Shown here: positions 34,284 through 45,700 of the stretch, in pieces
Numbering within the stretch: position 1 is the stretch's first letter
Layout of the letters: the number at the start of each line of letters is the position of its first letter
Source of the DNA: Centropus unirufus
Taxonomy: Eukaryota > Chordata > Aves > Cuculiformes > Centropidae
DNA: 64,000 nt
Assembly (NCBI GenBank): GCA_013397695.1
Contig: VYZI01000120.1
Location: forward strand, 1,393,244 to 1,457,243
Reading direction: 5' to 3'
Position numbers and translations under genes: made by a program
Notes under the pieces: model-generated
What the model saw: the letters and a program-made list of their open reading frames with translations, nothing else
The model's database searches: none
Told to the model about the DNA's origin: nothing

Positions 34284-35609
34284 TTTTATTTTCCTTAAAC
34301 ATCTCAATTCAGAGTCCCTGTTGTTCATGCAGTGTAAATTAGGCCACGTGCCCCCTGATGTGGGGAAGTCTAACCTTCCAGAATTAGGCTTTAAAATTTC
34401 TATGATTATAGTCTAATACAAGTTTCTCTTAGGGCATGACCTCAATTTGAGGATTTACTTTTAGAAAGAAGCTAAGTGGGTTAAACTGGAAGCAACCCGA
34501 GTGGTCAAATATCAAGGCACGATGGGATTTAAGCACAATTAGTAGTTGGTCGGTAGCTTTTGAGCCACGGCATTTGGGAGCAGAATGTCAAAGGCTCTTC
34601 TTAAATTTGTTTGTTTCAGTATTTTTACATATTGAAGTTTTTGGACATTTGTCTTCATGATTCCTGTTGAATTTTATGAAGTGTAGACTAGGTAAATTTT
34701 AGGAGTATGCCATAAAATGGACAGACAATGCCAAATAGACATACATTTCATTGGCCATCCTGTTGTATTTGCATTTGCCAGAAACTCTGCAGTGGTCAAC
34801 AGCCCTGTCTGCCGCCACAGAGAAGGTGAAGACTTTCATGGCATTTTTCCTATTTCCAATGCACTTTAACCTGGTTGGAATAGAAGAATTTGCAAAGATC
34901 AAGTATTTTCAGAATAGGTATTTCCCATCTACATTTACTGTGGATAACTGTAAGGAGGCTACAGTGAGAAAATACAAATACTAGTAACTAAATGGGTTAC
35001 AAGACCTGGAATAGCTAAAGTTTCTGTTAATGTGTCCAAAAGCAATAGAAATGCCATATACGTTTTGAAATGGGGAGGGGCAACAAATCTTTTAAATCTG
35101 ACAGCATCGTGTTTGGATGGAGGGGCTGCTGGAAAAGCATAAAAAAAGGGGAAACCTTGCGTGTGTGCAGGTAACTGCTAAATCTGTGATGCCCGTGCTG
35201 TTCCTCTAAAATTGCAATGATTTATTCTATGTACAGTGGCAGCAGATGTTCCTGGACATAGTCCTGACTGTTTCTTTGTCTCGGTGCTGGAGCACATGGC
35301 CTGCCCACAGACGATGTTCAGCACGCTGCTATTTCCTCTGCTCTGCACAGCACTCCTCAGAGGGACCTGCAATCTCAGCAGCAATAAAGAGATTTTTTTT
35401 TGCCACTCCACATTCCTGTCTGGCAGCAGCAGCTCTGAGTCCGGGCGGGAGAACATGCAGTGTTTATGTCTTAGCCGCGCTCCAGGACCAGCATGTGAAT
35501 ATATAGATGCTTCACCTTGATGACAGCCACTAACACCAGTGACGTCTACTTCTTAAAACAAGAACTCGCAGAGGCCCTGAGCTTGGTCTAAGCAGAATGG
35601 CAGTGATAT
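34284..35609. other. Intergenic, no gene recognised
   Basis: No gene or repeat family was recognised. Two overlapping + strand frames of 86-94 codons near 35.24-35.52 kb have no domain. Confidence 0.55.
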
Positions 35610-36067
35610 TGTCCTGGTTTAATGAGTGGACAGTTGAGAGGCTGGAAAAAGCATGTAGGTATCTAGCAAAGAGGTAAGACAAAGCAATTCCTGTTTTGTT
35701 CTAAGCATCAGGTTGTCCTTCCCTCAGACACTGCACTAAAACCATGCCATATATATATTTAAGGCCCAATATGCCTTAAATTGAGGTTTTTCTATGTGAG
35801 CTCAAGGGAGCGAAGCTTTGCTCACCCATGGCCACTGAGGCCTGGTTTATAATTCCACTGCCCATCACCCTTTTATATTCTTTGTTCATATACATAAGAT
35901 AATAAGGCTGAAGGAGGAAAATGGGTATGGTGATAGAGAATGTATAAAGAGAGCAGATGATGCTAAGTAATGACCGTTAAACTATGTAATAAATCCTTGG
36001 CGATGGTACAAAACCTTTGCATCTGCTCACCAGGTAGAATTATTTCATTGCTTCTAGGCCCTGTACA
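35610..36067 (+). mobile_element. Candidate solo LTR of an endogenous retrovirus
   Basis: A 458-bp segment has the outline of an LTR. It starts TGTCCTGG and ends CTGTACA, giving the TGT...ACA inverted termini. A TATA box (TATAAAGA, 35943-35950) is followed 45 bases later by AATAAA (35988-35993). Flanking sequence resembles a target duplication, TGATAT before (35604-35609) and TGGATAT after (36068-36074), with one extra base in the second copy. No internal retroviral sequence adjoins it, so it would be a solo LTR left by recombination. The family was not recognised, and all of this could still be coincidence in AT-rich DNA. Confidence 0.4.
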
Positions 36068-36822
36068 TGGATATATAAGTCAGTGCATCAGCATCTTCAG
36101 GGACACATCCATAATAAAGATAATACCAATTTTCATAGCAATGTGTTTTCCTGTCAGCCGCAGGTAATTAAGTGGTTAAAGGAGAACTCAGTTTGCTACC
36201 TAATGTGAAAAATAACTCATGCGTTTTATGTCTCCTAGTCTTCTAACTTTCACCAGTGTCAGGCCACATTGGTTTCACATTTACTGTAACAACCTTTCAG
36301 TAGATACGAGACGGAGCGTGCTAAGCGTGAGATTTCTAATCACTTTTCTTTTGTGTCTGATGTCCCAGATATCCACAGACTTTAGGCATGATCAGATTGT
36401 GGCTGTGAACTAATCAGATTTAATGCAGAAATAAAAGAATGGACACAGAACGAGGTGGAACTAACAAATGAAAATAAGAAAATTAAATGGCAGTAATTGA
36501 AAAGGTTTCTAATGTCTTAGATGCAGTATAATAACAGTCCTTTTCTATTTATCCAGCCTTGAGACCATTTATTTGCTTTTGATAAGTTTTGCAAAGGTAT
36601 AGAGGTTGATAGAAGCACAGCATTTTCTGTACCACCTCTACTTGGTCTAATTGAAAAGCTCTCAGGGAGAGGAAACTGGGTTGGTGCTGGCAGTTCGTGC
36701 TTGTACTCTGATCTTCAGGAAGCTGTATGAATTCTCCAGAAAATTAATTGTTTATACTTGAAAGCGCTCCATTAAGCTGCAGTAATGGGCAAATTCAGCG
36801 TTCCTCAGCATTGGTCTCAAAT
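36068..36822. other. Intergenic, no gene recognised
   Basis: AT-rich sequence between the LTR candidate and the next CR1. Nothing was recognised. Confidence 0.55.
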
Positions 36823-36989
36823 AAGAGAAGTTGTGGACGCCCAATACCTGGAGGTGTTCAAGTCCAGGTTGGGTGGGGCTTTGAGCAGCCTGATCCAGTG
36901 GAAGATGTTCTTGCCCATAGTAGAGAGGAGGAACTGGATGGGTTTTGAGGTCCCTTCCAGCCCAAACCATTTGATGGTTCTATGATTGT
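36823..36989 (+). mobile_element. CR1 LINE fragment, 3' end
   Basis: Sense CR1 of about 165 bp, from 'agagaagttgtggacgccca' through 'tcaagtccaggttgggtggg' and 'tttgaggtcccttccagccc' to 'ggttctatgattgt'. It is 5'-truncated and non-coding. Confidence 0.92.
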
Positions 36990-39900
36990 CCCAGGGTGGC
37001 AGAATTTCCACGCCACGCAGCTCTAAAAGGGTTGTTAAAAATCGCTATAAGAAGCGAACGTGGCAAAGCTTAATTTTTAATATTGCTTATGTGTGCCTAT
37101 TAAAGAGAAATTTAGATCTTGTTTTCTGGCCAGGTCTCTGTGAAATCCATTCCTCTGAGGACCACAGCCTTCTGGTGCTGCAGGAATGGTTCCTCCACCA
37201 TCATCAGGCACACGCGGCTCCCCATCACCCAGGATCATGTCTCATGGATTCATCGCCTTTCCAACCTGCAGTGCCTTCCAAGTGCAGGAAAAAACTTTCT
37301 TCTCTTTGTTCACTTTTGATGCTTTTCCTTTTAGCAACGTATTAGTGGCAGAGAAGCTCATAGAAATAAAAGCTCTGCACAAAAGGGCTACAACAAAATA
37401 TTTGATAGCAGGGAGCGATGAATGAGACCTTGAAATTACAGCCTGCAATATATGACTCGGTCCTGCTCGTGGGTACTAAAGGCATTAATTTCGGAATGCT
37501 GTCTGCTTTAGTAGGTAATTTTTGTGAAACGCCTGGAGAGGCTGGTGCATCTCACCGTAGACTGTAATGAAGTATGGCAGGTTTTAGAGAGATGAAGGAC
37601 TTTGCAAAGGTGCAGCAGCCTGACACCGGGATTCATTTTGAGCATGAGCTGGCTCCTATTTTATCTAAGCCTGATTCCGTCATCCTTGGAAAGGAGGGTG
37701 CTGGCTTTTGATGGTGAAACTTGTTATAAGTACTTATTTGGCATGCCGGTGAGTAGGAAGAGCTATCATGATTTGACATGTGAAACGTGAAGTCTCAATT
37801 ACTTTTATGTTGTTTTTCCTTCCTGTAGATCGGGAGTGAAAAATATATTTTAATTAAAAAGTGAAATATGATATCCAGATCTCAGCATGCCTCGTGCAGA
37901 ACAATCTGAATTTTGGAGCGCTTCATAAGTCTCGGAGCAGAGCTTACACTGCACTTCACAGGCATGGGCAGCAGCCGCAGCTGATAACGCTGACTGATTT
38001 ATTTGGCCATTATCTGACAGTTTCTTTACTTAAGGGAAAAGGAGACTGCGGATGATATTCTGCATATTCAGATAGCTGTTATTGTAATGTTCTTTCATGT
38101 ATTTTATGTTTTAATACTACTTTTTTTTCTTATTTTCCTTGCAGGCCTCATATTTTTAGGAAATGAGGGCAAGGAGGCTGTGCTTTCTGCCTTCCTTTGC
38201 CACCTCCTGCCCAGCCACTTTTGAATCCCTGGACCAGCCTCACCTGAATTTGTTCACCAGATGAAAGTGCAGAGATATCAAATCTTTAAAAAATGCACTA
38301 ATCAAGTAAAGATGTTGCTTGAGTAAAACCAGGGAGAAGCTGGTTATTATACATTTTTGCTGACAACGTGTGGCTTGTTACTGGGCATCTACGATGTCTT
38401 GGCTGCTGCACGTACTCTTGACCATGCAGCAAACCAAAAAAAAGCCAAAAGACTCTAAAAATGCTAGGCTGTTTCTGGACATGTTATGGTGCTGAAGTCA
38501 TCTCAGGAGAACACTCATCCCTGCATGAAGGAATTAAGCCTCCAACTCTACAAACTGCCATGATATTTTCCAGTGACCAGAAATATAAGAAAACGATCCC
38601 TTTTTCTTAAATTAATACTTCATTTAAAATAAAAAGGATAATTCTTCATGTGTTGGGCAAAACGGCCTCCTAATTAATTTTGAAGAGATGTGTCTGAAAA
38701 TATAGAATGAGTATTCTCTGCCTGTGTTTCTTGATGACCATTAAAGGCATCTCAATAAATAATAACACATTCCTTCGATCAGTCTGTTTAGGCTGAAGAC
38801 CTTGGCTCAACCTCCATTATAAGTGGATTAAAATCGGTGCTTTTCATGGAGCTCCTTCTGATTTCCAGATGTGGTGCACCACTTCACCAATAAAGCGCTA
38901 TTTTTTTTTCTTAACAGAAAATTCTATTTACCCAGCACTTCAGTAAGCTGGGGGTGTTGAAAGTTAACCATCTTTAGTACCCAAGCCATAACGATACTTG
39001 CACTTTAATTTCAATGCTCCAGCTGCTAGAGGCTGAGATCGTTGCATATTGATGGCTACTTCACCTGCTGCTTCCTCAAAGCAGCCTCACTAAGCAAGCT
39101 TAAATTTAGACTATGCCTTACTGACTAACACTAGAATCATAAAATCCTACGCTATGAGATTGGCAATCACTATGTTTGGTGGTGCGTGGTTTAAGCAGTA
39201 TTCTGTGTATCTAAAACTGTCAACAACTTAAAAAGGAATCAAAATCAGTTCTGACAAAAATATAGGTGGATAATTATGCAGTATTTTAATAGGATCATAA
39301 AAAATTCATTATTTTATCTGCATATTTTTGCCTTAAAAAAAAAACAAAGAGAAAAAGGAAAATATAACTTAAAAGTCCTACCTCTGTTAAATTAGAATGT
39401 GTTATGGAATTTTTTTGTGCTTTGCTGCAGAAGTGACCTGCTGGAAGTTTGTGGCATAATGCCCCAAATTTCCAGTGACTTCAGGACTGCAGCAGGGGGG
39501 AAGATCAGGATCAGGGAGGGGGACAGGAGCCCCTTGCCCATTCTGATGTTCCCAGCAGAAGCTCGTGTTAGGGTGTCTGTGCCCTTCCCAGGGAGGTGGC
39601 AGGGTTTGCACTTTCCCTGGAAGTGGTGGATGATGTGATGGAAGGCTTCTCCCATTCCCTGTAGGAATGGCTGGGGGGACTCCATCCTCTTCTCCAGGCA
39701 TGTGGAGGTTGCAGGACTTGCAAAATCAGTGTCTGCTGTTTGTAAGCTTTCTGCTGAGTGCTCTTATGCAGATTTGGTGTAGGTAGCATGGGCTTTTAAT
39801 TAATTGGGTTAAGATGTCCATGAGTGAATAAAGAGGGTCTTTCTCCATTAGCCCTTTTGGCATTCCTCATTAGGCTAGAGCTCATCATAATTGTTTATTT

Positions 39901-42522
39901 AATACTTAGTTTATGTCGCTAATCATCTTTACTTGAGAAGAACTGATTGTATTTAAACCCTGGGAAGTCAATGAGTATTTTATTACTGATTTCATTAAGG
40001 CCAGCATTTTAATCCTTGCCAGATAAATCTCTGCATTGGAGTAGAAATTTCTCTAGAGCTCCTTCCTTCAAATACAAGAGCAATTGGTGAACTTCACCAA
40101 TCACACCATTTATTATTATATTTAGTGCTGGGGTAGCTGCAAAGCGAGAAAGACTCTTCGGATAAACAGTCATTAAGTATGACAATGATAATGGAATTTG
40201 CACTGTGAAATTATCTAATTACTGACACTTGGAGTCTGTATTAACAGTTTGTTTTGAAATAGAATATATATTTTTTTTTAATTTCTCTGGGTATATCCCA
40301 AAAAGCAATAAACTTTCAGATTTCAAAAAACAAAGAGTGATCAAAAGGTGCCATCTAACACTTGTTTTGACCATTTGGAGGATAATATTTTTGCAGAAAA
40401 TTTATGACTACTTTCTTTGGACCTGTTTGCTGGTATCTATTAAAACCTGTTGATGGTTATGGAGATGAAAAAGATGTTTCCAAAGGAAAGGGAGAAGATG
40501 AGAATAGTAACAGATGCTACAGCACCCCAGAATGTTTTACTGTTGGCTGTGGAAGATAGCTAAAGCCTGATTTGAACAGTAATTGCTTTATTGGGTCATA
40601 GCTTCGAAAAGGAATGTAGCAAAATGAACAGATGTATCTAATCTGTTATTCAGAATAAGAATGATCGTGGATGCTTCTAAGTGCGGAAGGTCATCAATGC
40701 AATTGGTTAATACCGGTTGCAAAACAGAAATATGAGTCAATGTTCTAAGCAATAATTAGAGTTAACTGGATGCTTGGAAAGGTGTCTGCAAACATGTTTG
40801 ATGCAAATCTGTTAGTTCTCCGTAAACCTGAGCGTATGAGGATGGCAGGGAGCAGCTTGTATTTTGCCAATGTGGAAGGCGCAGTGAGGCAGTGGGAGCG
40901 CGCCTGCGCTGCTGGCACTGCGAGACGGAAGGGACTGGCGGGGAATGCTGGAGCTGTGAACCCATCCCTCGCTTGGCATCGCTTACGCAGTGGGTGCGGA
41001 GTGTGTGGGTGCTGAGACCCTGCGCTGAGTGGGAGGTGACAGTGGAAGAGCAAAAGTGCCGTGACCTTTTCCATCTCCTGATGCACAAGGAGGTGTTATG
41101 TTAATTTTCCAGGAGCCTCCAGTGGGTAGAGAGGCTGTGGAAATATTTTGAGGTAGGGGGCACTTGTACTCTTGTCAAGAGTGAGAATAAAATTCAGGAA
41201 AGAAAAGATGGCACAAAAAAAAAACAAACAACTTTTTTCCAGCTGACATTGCTTGTAGTTTGTTAGAACTCCTCCCTGTTTATGTATTTATCAAGAAATC
41301 TAGGTTGCATGCATTTTTAAAAAAATGCTGCTTTTCATCTGCTAGCAAGAAAACTTGGGAGTAGTGTCCTCTTCTCATAATTTATTTTTTTTTAATTAAT
41401 TAGAAAACATATAACCCAGCAGTAGAAACCAGCTGGGAATGTCATCTCTCGAGTATCTCAGCCCTTAATAAAAGTCAGAGTGGCACCGTTCATGACCATC
41501 TGATGTTTACGGCTGCTGCTTCTAAAGTGCAATGTGTTTCAGCGTCCACCTTGGCTCGTCTCCATTCTTGCTTTAACCTTGATGACTTTGGCACAGTTAT
41601 CTCAGTGCCGAACTTCGCCCATTTTTTCTTCCGCAGAACATGAAGTCTGCTGCTTGCTTATCAAATATGAAACTGTGTACGACTGGGAAACTGAATGCTA
41701 ATGGAATCGATACAGCAAAAGAGATCTCACAGCCCCGCTGTACTTTTTACAATTTACTTTGTTAGTCACCCATTAATTCTTATATTGATTTTGCTATAAA
41801 ACACAAACTGCATTCCTATCACAGCCCAAGAAAAAAGCACATTGATTATATTGGAACAAGGTATGTTGTAAAAATGAAATGCCTAAAACATTTAAATGTA
41901 GTAAGCTCTGCTAAAGTACATAAATCACGTTGTTTAATGCTGTAAATGAGTGGAGCTGCCTTAAACAGGGAAAAAATATGGCGCCATAAAACAATTTTGA
42001 CACAAAATAACAGAGTCGGTTTCTCTGTACCTGCAGTTTGAGAAATGCTATCAATAATGGTTACGGTTGTTTGCAACCAGGAGGGGGGAAATGTTCTCAA
42101 TATCCCCTGTAAAAAGTTCCTTCAAAGTCACTTTGTAAAATTGACAACAGTGGTATTTTACCTGGCTATAAATAAAACCTGATTATTACCGTGTCCTGTT
42201 TACTTTTATCATTCACTCACCAAAAACTTTTTGATGTATCGTTACTAATGATCGTTTCAGGAGCCAAAGTCGACCAATGTGCTTGACTAATATTGATGGG
42301 GAGGGAATGGCAGCTGTGTCCTACCACCTTGGGGACCACATTGTCTGCTGAAGATCATGGACACCATTCCACCAGCTTAAAGGGAAGATGGTTCAAGGGG
42401 AATTCACCTTTCTGCACTGCTTGTTTAACCCTGGGCGGAGAAGGCTGCTGATCATGTGTCCTGCTGCACTGTGAGTGTCATTGAAGTGAAGAGTGAAAAA
42501 AGAGAATTTCATGATGATTAGA
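36990..42522. other. Intergenic, no gene recognised
   Basis: Mostly AT-rich with no recognised coding exon. It contains one isolated CpG-dense patch at about 40.88-41.02 kb (listed separately). A G+C-richer stretch at 39.4-39.7 kb has overlapping open frames without a domain. Confidence 0.6.
40880..41023. promoter_or_regulatory. Isolated CpG cluster with NRF1-like site
   Basis: Twelve CpG dinucleotides fall in about 145 bases, in a region otherwise poor in CpG. At about 40899-40909 the sequence GCGCGCCTGCGCT lies close to the palindromic NRF1 consensus (GCGCATGCGC), with one core mismatch. No coding frame or known first exon is attached. A donor-like GAG/GTAGGG follows near 41.15 kb. It could be a promoter of an unannotated transcript, or merely a GC-rich patch. 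Confidence 0.3.
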
Positions 42523-42735
42523 GAATCATAGGATGGTTTGGGTTGGAAGAGAGCTTAAAGATCATCCAGTTCTACACACTCTGCCATGTACAGGGACACC
42601 TCCACTGGATCAGGCTTCTCCAAGCCCCATCCAACCTGGCTTTGAACAACTACAGGGATGGGGCAGCCACGGCTTCCCAGGGCAAAATGGGCCAACGCCT
42701 CCCCACCTTCCCAGGAAAACATTTCTCCCTAAAAA
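42523..42735 (-). mobile_element. CR1 LINE fragment, 3' end
   Basis: Antisense CR1 of about 210 bp. The + strand reads 'gaatcataggatggtttggg', then 'cagggacacctccactggat' and 'agccccatccaacctggctt', fading out after 'aacatttctccct'. It is 5'-truncated and non-coding. Confidence 0.92.
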
Positions 42736-45700
42736 AATAGGTGTTTCTTGTCCCGCAAGTTATGATTGCAGAAATCTGTTCTAGTTGAGATTCCTGTACT
42801 GCTTTGGAGCCCTGGCCCTAATCCAGGACTCCACTAAGCCCAGTAGAAGCCCAAGAAAGTCACTTTGGAGAGCCTGCAGCTAACAACAAGACAAGGGGCA
42901 ACAGCCAGGCAGGAATGGGTTGGGGTCCAGCAGGAAAGAAAAGGAGGATGGAGGTAAGAAGGATTGGGAGTGGTTTCAACAGCTTAAAATCTAAGCTGTT
43001 TCCAAGGTGTTCAGGATCCACAGAAATAGATTTGACGGGGAGGAAAAAAAGAGAGGAAGGCAGGAAGAAAGGAAAAATGAGGGTGATTGAGGTGGGTATT
43101 GGGCATTCATTTAACATTTAAGCTGGTCAGAGAGGGGACCTTGGCTTCCTGCTCAGTGCTGGGTCTGTGCATGACGCTACAAAACCATTCCTTGTGCCAA
43201 AGATTCTTGAATGAGCTCAGCAAGAGGGAGAAGAGGAATTAACTCATCTTGGATTAGAGATCATAAAGCAGGGATGGGTGCTTTGTGTGCTTCTGTTTGC
43301 TTAGTTCTTCATCTTTTTTGATACATTTACCTCTTGGATTCAACTTTTCTTGTGTTTTTTTTCTCACCTGTGAATCAGAGTTTCTCCTGCAGAATCTGGG
43401 ATGGCTCTGCCAAACTTTGTTTATCTGGCAGCTAAAGCCTCCTGCTTCCAGCTACATCACTCTAAACCCCAGTAAAACTCAAGTGACCGTAAAGAGGTTG
43501 CTATATACTTTATCTAGCAAGAGCAGGATTTGGCCTGTTCCTCTGGAAAGGACAGAGAATTTGTTTTAGGGGATGTGAAAATTCACTAAAGCTGCTGAGG
43601 CTCTTTCCACGTGTGGACTTCCTCAGACAAGGCTGGTGGAAATGAAGTTGAGGTACAACCCTTGGTGCAGGCTGCAGCCCTAAACAAGTGCTGGGGGGGA
43701 GCCAGCATATCTAGGTGATGTGCTGGGTATGGATCCTTTTTCTAGGAAAGGGAATATTATCTGTAAGGACATGGTAGATGGGAGGCTAACTTTGCTCAGC
43801 ACGAAATCTGCAGCTGCAAAATTCCAGTTAATTTCTGGGTGTTTTGTTATTTGAATTCATTAGCACCAGTTTTACCCTTGTGGCTGGCAATCATTCTTCC
43901 TTTAAAGTTAGAACGGGCTCTTCTGATGGGAGGTTGCTCATATCCCTGTTGGATCAGCACTGTTTTTTCCAGTTCTTTGGGAAATTGCACCCTTGGCAGA
44001 GCACAGCAGGTCTGGTCTCTTTGGGCTTGCAGGGCAAGTTTGTCCTTGCCCACCTCCACTCTCTCTCCTCCTCCCAGACATGGGGGGAAAACTTCATAGG
44101 ATGATTTTAATGTGAAAAACATGCAAATTATTTTCCTGTTCCTGCAAAAGGGAACATGAGGACAGTTCTTGTCTAAAAGGTCAGCTCCAAGGTTTTTCTG
44201 CATTAATGGTTAAATTATCTAAGATCTCTCATCAAGGAAATCTCAGTTTTTTTTATGGCAAGGATCAATTCTGTAAGATCTTCAGAAATTTAGGTAGGAC
44301 ATTTTGCCCTAATGGTGTCAGCTGCAAATAAAAGCAGCTGCAAAGCATTCCCCCTGCCTGTGTGGGTGGTGGAGGCTTGGTCCCTGTCAAAACAGTTGTG
44401 GAAACAGAAAAGCTGAGGAACCGGTGAGGAAAACGATAAAGGAAAGAGCCTAATTTATCTTTTTATGAGCGTTAAGCCCATACAGCTCTCATGCTCTGCC
44501 TGCAGGCAGAACATCTAGGAAAGCAGGTTGTTGCTTCTCTTTGGAGAAGTGCCTTTAGATGGGCAATTTGGTACAAGATGCTGGAGCTTTTACAAAGGTG
44601 TAAGTGTGAGGAATTAGAGGCAATCCTCTTGCAAACACCGAGAAGCTGAATGTCTGGAGCAGGCTTTTGGAGGCTCTACTCAAACACAGCTGTCACTGCT
44701 CCCACAGCAGCTCTTTCTTTGCTGATCCCATCGCCACGTGTCGGGGACGTGTAATAGAGTACAGTTTATGAGGTTCTCTGTGGGATAAAATGGGGACTTT
44801 GTCTCAGGCCAACGTTCAGAGCTACAGAAGTTCAAATGCCAGTCCCCAAACTTCTCTTTTCTCTTTTGTAGAGCTTTTTAATGAGCAGCTACTGCAGTCC
44901 TCCTCCCCGATAACTCCTCCACAGCCCATTGTGTGCCTGCAGGAGGTTAATGAGGGAGCCAGGCAAAGCTGGGGCTCCTTACTCACTCATTTTGAGTCAC
45001 TAAGTGCTTTCTTCTATTAAAACCAATGTGCATTTACAAACCTGCCTCGTATTTATCTAACGAGGATAATTATCCACCTCCAAAATAACATAATCCATTT
45101 GAGCCAAGATAGCTCTTCTGGAAATGGAGATATTTTCCTGCTGGTTTCTGTCTCTGCAGAGCAGCCTGCTGGTGAACTGCCTTGGGAGAGCAAAAGTGCA
45201 GTCCAGAGCCTCCAGGGTGATGGTCCAGATCTGAGTAAGTTGAAACGATTTTCTTGATTTAAGCTGAGTTGAGCATGTCTCTCCCAAAGGGAAAACTCAT
45301 CTTGCTGTCGTGAAATGTTAGGGGGCAGGAAAAGGTGCTTTGATGGGGGAAGCCTGACCTGCCTGCTCTGCTGGTTTCTCTAGAGTAGGGTTTTTATTTT
45401 TTTTGGTTTAGTTTACTGTTTTCCAGATTTATTTAGGTCCATGTTGTGACCATGGTATTAATTAAGCAGTTACATGAACTTAACACACACCACAGAAAGG
45501 GTAAAGAAGCCTTGTCTGCTCATGGGCTTTAGACACGTGGTTACCAAACAGGTCTTGCTCTTTCTCCAAGCAGGTTCACTTTTAAGCAGCTGTCCTTAAC
45601 TTACAAGTGCCGGTTCGTGATGGCCTAGTCTGTACTTCCAAGAAGGCGTTGTGCCCTCAACATGGAGTGTTTTCTCTCTGTAACTATTCAAATTGTTATT

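Noticed and set aside
39132..39170. 'agaatcataaaatc', resembling an antisense CR1 tail
   Set aside because: Nothing beyond the first dozen bases matches CR1.
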